In this document: positions 6,938-8,629 of the stretch, one piece after another | Numbering within the stretch: the stretch's first letter is position 1 | Layout of the letters: every line of letters starts with the position of its first letter | Assembly (NCBI GenBank): GCA_938001995.1 | Contig: CALLAV010000176.1 | Location: forward strand, 1-8,629 | Direction of reading: 5' to 3' | DNA from: an uncultured Amylibacter sp. | GTDB lineage: Bacteria; Pseudomonadota; Alphaproteobacteria; Rhodobacterales; Rhodobacteraceae | Length of the DNA stretch: 8,629 nucleotides | Position numbers and translations under genes: made by a program | The notes under the pieces: generated by a model | Database searches by the model: none | Told to the model about the DNA's origin: nothing | Seen by the model: only the letters and a program-made list of their open reading frames with translations

Positions 6938-6965
6938 AGGTTACGGGTATCGCAACGCATTGCAA
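6938..6965 (-). promoter_or_regulatory. Weak candidate promoter of the peptide importer operon
   Basis: On the minus strand TTGCAA (6965-6960; 4 of 6 matches to TTGACA) is followed after 16 bp by TAACCT (6943-6938; 3 of 6 matches to TATAAT). The start would fall close to 6931, placing the inverted repeat 6912-6929 at the beginning of the transcript. An imperfect dyad, GCAACGCATTGC (6952-6963, 10 of 12 positions symmetric), overlaps the -35. A promoter must exist in this interval, but these boxes are poor matches. Confidence 0.22.
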
Positions 6966-7017
6966 GTGACTCGGCTAAGTTTCGTCGGAATTAACGAGGC
7001 AACCTTTCGGAAAACCT

Positions 7018-7050
7018 AAAAAAAGGGCAGTGCAGATACAGGCATAACCC
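7018..7050 (-). terminator. Probable terminator of pip
   Basis: Directly after the pip stop, the minus strand reads GGG (7050-7048, the first G being the last base of the TAG) pairing with CCC (7027-7025), with an inner TGC/GCA pair (7044-7042 with 7033-7031), then seven T (7024-7018). The stem is interrupted and weaker than the two terminators further left, so some read-through from pip into the importer operon is possible. Confidence 0.5.
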
Positions 7051-8015
7051 TAAGAAAGTTCATCCATTATCGTGACAAGTGCGGATGAAATGCCAGGTTC
7101 CGAAAGGGAATGGCCAGCGGACGGAATCGTTATAAGACGCGATGCAGGCCAGTGTTCATGCAGTCGAAACGCAGTGTGTGGCGGACAAATCATGTCATAT
7201 CGGCCCTGAACGATAGACCCAGGAATCTGTTCAAGCTTGCCAATATCCTTAAAGATTTGTCCGTCTTCGCGCAGGAATCCCGCGTTCCTGAAATAGTGGT
7301 TTTCGATCTTTGCAAAGGCCAGCGCATAAGATGCTGGAACCGTTCCTCGATTGGACGATTGTTCCAGGGATGCCAATGCGCTTTCCCATTCTGTCCATGC
7401 CCGCGCAAAACGGATTTGGATGTCTTCGTTGTCAGATTCCAGCCGCCTTGCGTAGGCTTCTATAATGTCGCCTTGCTCTTCGGCAGGCAGAAGGCCCGCA
7501 AAGTGATCCCATTCGTCTGGAAAGAACGCCGCCGCGCCACCGCCGTAAAACCACTTCAGTTCCGCTTGGGTCATCATAAAGACACCGCGCAACACAAGAT
7601 GCTTCACACGGTTCGGGTGCGTCTGTGCATAAACCAACGCCAATGTGGCGCCCCATGATCCACCAAAGACGATCCATTCGTTGATGCCCAGCTCTGTTCG
7701 GATCAATTCGATGTCCGCGACAAGGTCCCACGTCGTATTGTCCTTGATCGATGCATGTGGACGAGAACGCCCACAGCCGCGCTGATCAAACAGAATGACG
7801 CGGTAAATGTCTGGATGAAAGAACCGCCGCATTCCAGGGGAACACCCACCGCCCGGCCCGCCATGCAAAACCACAACCGGGATACCATTCGGGTTTCCAC
7901 ATTCTTCAACGTACAGCACATGGTTCCCTGAAACCGCCAGCATACGGTAGTTGTAGGGCTGGATCACAGGATAGAGCGGACGGGATGCGCCAATTTGGCT
8001 CTCGGAATTTCGCAT
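7050..8015 (-). CDS. pip: Prolyl aminopeptidase (proline iminopeptidase)
   Basis: Cytoplasmic alpha/beta-hydrolase of peptidase family S33 that removes N-terminal proline from peptides; 321 aa, as usual for the family. The opening RPLYPVIQPY (12-21) is typical. HGGPGGG (51-57) supplies the oxyanion-hole region, DQRGCGRS (77-84) is the following family signature, and GGSWG (118-122) holds the nucleophile Ser120. Asp274 (GRYDMICP) and His302 (AGHS) complete the triad. Glu residues in WTEWE (207-211) and FAKIENHYF (234-242) correspond to the region that holds the free amino end of the substrate. The frame remains open upstream to 8423, but that part lies opposite ubiG and is not protein-like, so the ATG at 8015 is chosen. 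No ribosome-binding site precedes it, and a TATATA box ends 8 bases before the ATG, suggesting a leaderless message. It lies just upstream of the peptide importer in the same direction, a sensible pairing. Confidence 0.96.
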   Translation of the reverse strand: MRNSESQIGASRPLYPVIQPYNYRMLAVSGNHVLYVEECGNPNGIPVVVLHGGPGGGCSPGMRRFFHPDIYRVILFDQRGCGRSRPHASIKDNTTWDLVADIELIRTELGINEWIVFGGSWGATLALVYAQTHPNRVKHLVLRGVFMMTQAELKWFYGGGAAAFFPDEWDHFAGLLPAEEQGDIIEAYARRLESDNEDIQIRFARAWTEWESALASLEQSSNRGTVPASYALAFAKIENHYFRNAGFLREDGQIFKDIGKLEQIPGSIVQGRYDMICPPHTAFRLHEHWPASRLITIPSAGHSLSEPGISSALVTIMDELS

Positions 8016-8023
8016 GTGTGGTC

Positions 8024-8051
8024 TATATAAAGTTGCAGTTGGGTTGCCCAA
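8024..8051 (-). promoter_or_regulatory. Candidate pip promoter, AT-rich box possibly shared with ubiG
   Basis: On the minus strand TATATA (8029-8024) resembles a -10 box, and TTGGGC (8051-8046; 3 of 6 matches) lies 16 bp upstream as a weak -35. A start 7-9 bases after the -10 box falls on or next to the pip ATG at 8015. The same box reads TATAAA on the plus strand (8026-8031) and could serve ubiG with a leader of about 40 bases, though no good plus-strand -35 is visible. Confidence 0.4.
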
Positions 8052-8054
8052 CTG
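8036..8054. promoter_or_regulatory. Perfect inverted repeat between pip and ubiG
   Basis: CAGTTGGG (8036-8043) and CCCAACTG (8047-8054) are perfect inverted 8-bp arms around TTG. The dyad overlaps the candidate -35 of pip and would lie at about the start of a ubiG transcript. It can be an operator for a dimeric regulator or, as RNA, a hairpin near the 5' end of the ubiG leader. There is no T run after it on either strand, so termination is unlikely. Confidence 0.5.
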
Positions 8055-8078
8055 TGGCAGTTTGAGAAAGTGAGCGCA

Positions 8079-8629
8079 ATGGCGGGACCGACAACAGTAG
8101 ACGCGGGCGAGATTGCAAAGTTCGAAGCGATGGCGGCGGAATGGTGGGATGAAAGCGGCAAGTTCAAGCCGCTGCACATGCTGAATCCCTGTCGCTTGGA
8201 ATATATCGTGGATCAATTGACGGCCGAGTTCGGTCGTGATCGCGATGCGCTGGATAGCCTGAAAGGTCTGCGGATTTTGGACATTGGTTGCGGTGGTGGC
8301 TTGCTGTCCGAACCAATGGCACGTCTGGGCGCGACTGTGGTAGGCGCTGACGCGGCGGCTGGGAACATTCCTGTGGCGCGCGTTCATGCAGAACAGATGG
8401 GCCTCGATATCGACTATCGCCACACAACAGCCGAAGCATTGGCAGAGGCAGGCGAGCAGTTTGATGCCGTCTTAAACATGGAAGTCGTAGAACACGTGGC
8501 CGATCCACAGGCGTATCTAGATGCGTGTCAGGCGCTGCTGAAACCAGGTGGAATCATGATCTGTTCTACGTTGAACCGAAACCCCAAGAGTTTTTTGATG
8601 GGAATCATAGGCGCGGAATACGTGATGCG
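8079..8629 (+). CDS. ubiG: UbiG 3-demethylubiquinol/2-polyprenyl-6-hydroxyphenol O-methyltransferase (partial, 3' end beyond window)
   Basis: SAM-dependent methyltransferase that carries out both O-methylations in ubiquinone synthesis, at the cytoplasmic face of the membrane. 183 complete codons are present of an expected 240 or so; the frame runs off the right edge. Marks in order: [23 protein letters not shown] (11-33), matching the UbiG N-terminus; SAM-binding motif I LDIGCGGG (67-74); acidic Asp91 at the end of strand 2; LNMEVVEHV (132-140); LLKPGG (153-158); and [19 protein letters not shown] (163-181), a strong UbiG signature. The sequence agrees closely with the E. coli enzyme in these regions as I remember it. 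The ATG at 8079 is preceded only by weak purine stretches (GAGAAAG and TGAG). It is divergent from pip, with 63 bp between the two start codons. Confidence 0.95.
   Translation, partial: MAGPTTVDAGEIAKFEAMAAEWWDESGKFKPLHMLNPCRLEYIVDQLTAEFGRDRDALDSLKGLRILDIGCGGGLLSEPMARLGATVVGADAAAGNIPVARVHAEQMGLDIDYRHTTAEALAEAGEQFDAVLNMEVVEHVADPQAYLDACQALLKPGGIMICSTLNRNPKSFLMGIIGAEYVM

Noticed and set aside
8016..8423. 136-residue N-terminal extension of pip in the same open frame
   Set aside because: It lies antisense to the well-conserved start of ubiG, shows no protein-like pattern, and the Pip family begins near RPLYP just after the ATG at 8015.
1..8629. CRISPR arrays, insertion sequences, tRNA or rRNA genes
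   Set aside because: Reading both strands showed no regularly spaced repeats, transposase motifs, terminal inverted repeats or cloverleaf-like sequences.

Overview
The window looks like alphaproteobacterial chromosome, most likely a marine Rhodobacterales (Roseobacter-type) genome. The evidence is indirect: moderate GC by eye, a ubiG methyltransferase of alphaproteobacterial style, a Tat-dependent peptide-binding protein, a fused two-domain peptide ABC ATPase, and GGGCGCCCCG-type terminators. No mobile element, CRISPR array, tRNA or rRNA is visible. Apart from the rightmost gene, and possibly a scrap at the left edge, everything is on the minus strand.

Layout from left to right: a possible 14-codon tail of a plus-strand gene (3-47); a LysE/RhtB-family amino-acid exporter (52-684, minus); a factor-independent terminator; an orphan three-helix membrane protein of 117 aa (841-1194, minus); a second terminator of almost the same sequence; a four-gene peptide/oligopeptide ABC importer read right to left (6876 to 1337); a terminator-like site; a prolyl aminopeptidase, pip (7050-8015, minus); a 63-bp divergent intergenic region with a perfect inverted repeat; and the first 183 codons of ubiG (8079 to the window end, plus).

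In transcription order the importer operon is: DppB-type permease (GTG start), DppC-type permease with an unusual extra membrane region, a single polypeptide carrying both ATPase domains (DppD+DppF), and the substrate-binding protein last. The first three genes are separated by 11 and 5 bp. The binding-protein gene follows an 85-bp spacer with two small hairpins and a TATAAT box at the ATPase stop codon, which would allow separate control of the binding protein.

A coherent but inferred theme links the minus-strand genes: import of short peptides (ABC importer), removal of N-terminal proline (Pip), and export of surplus amino acids (LysE family). The window is mostly ordinary metabolism and transport. 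The most distinctive items are the apparent internal duplication at the N-terminus of the DppC-type permease and the regulatory architecture between pip and ubiG (shared AT-rich box, 8-bp perfect inverted repeat, pip apparently leaderless). I see no strong evidence for a wholly new system. No stretch over 300 bases lacks a gene.
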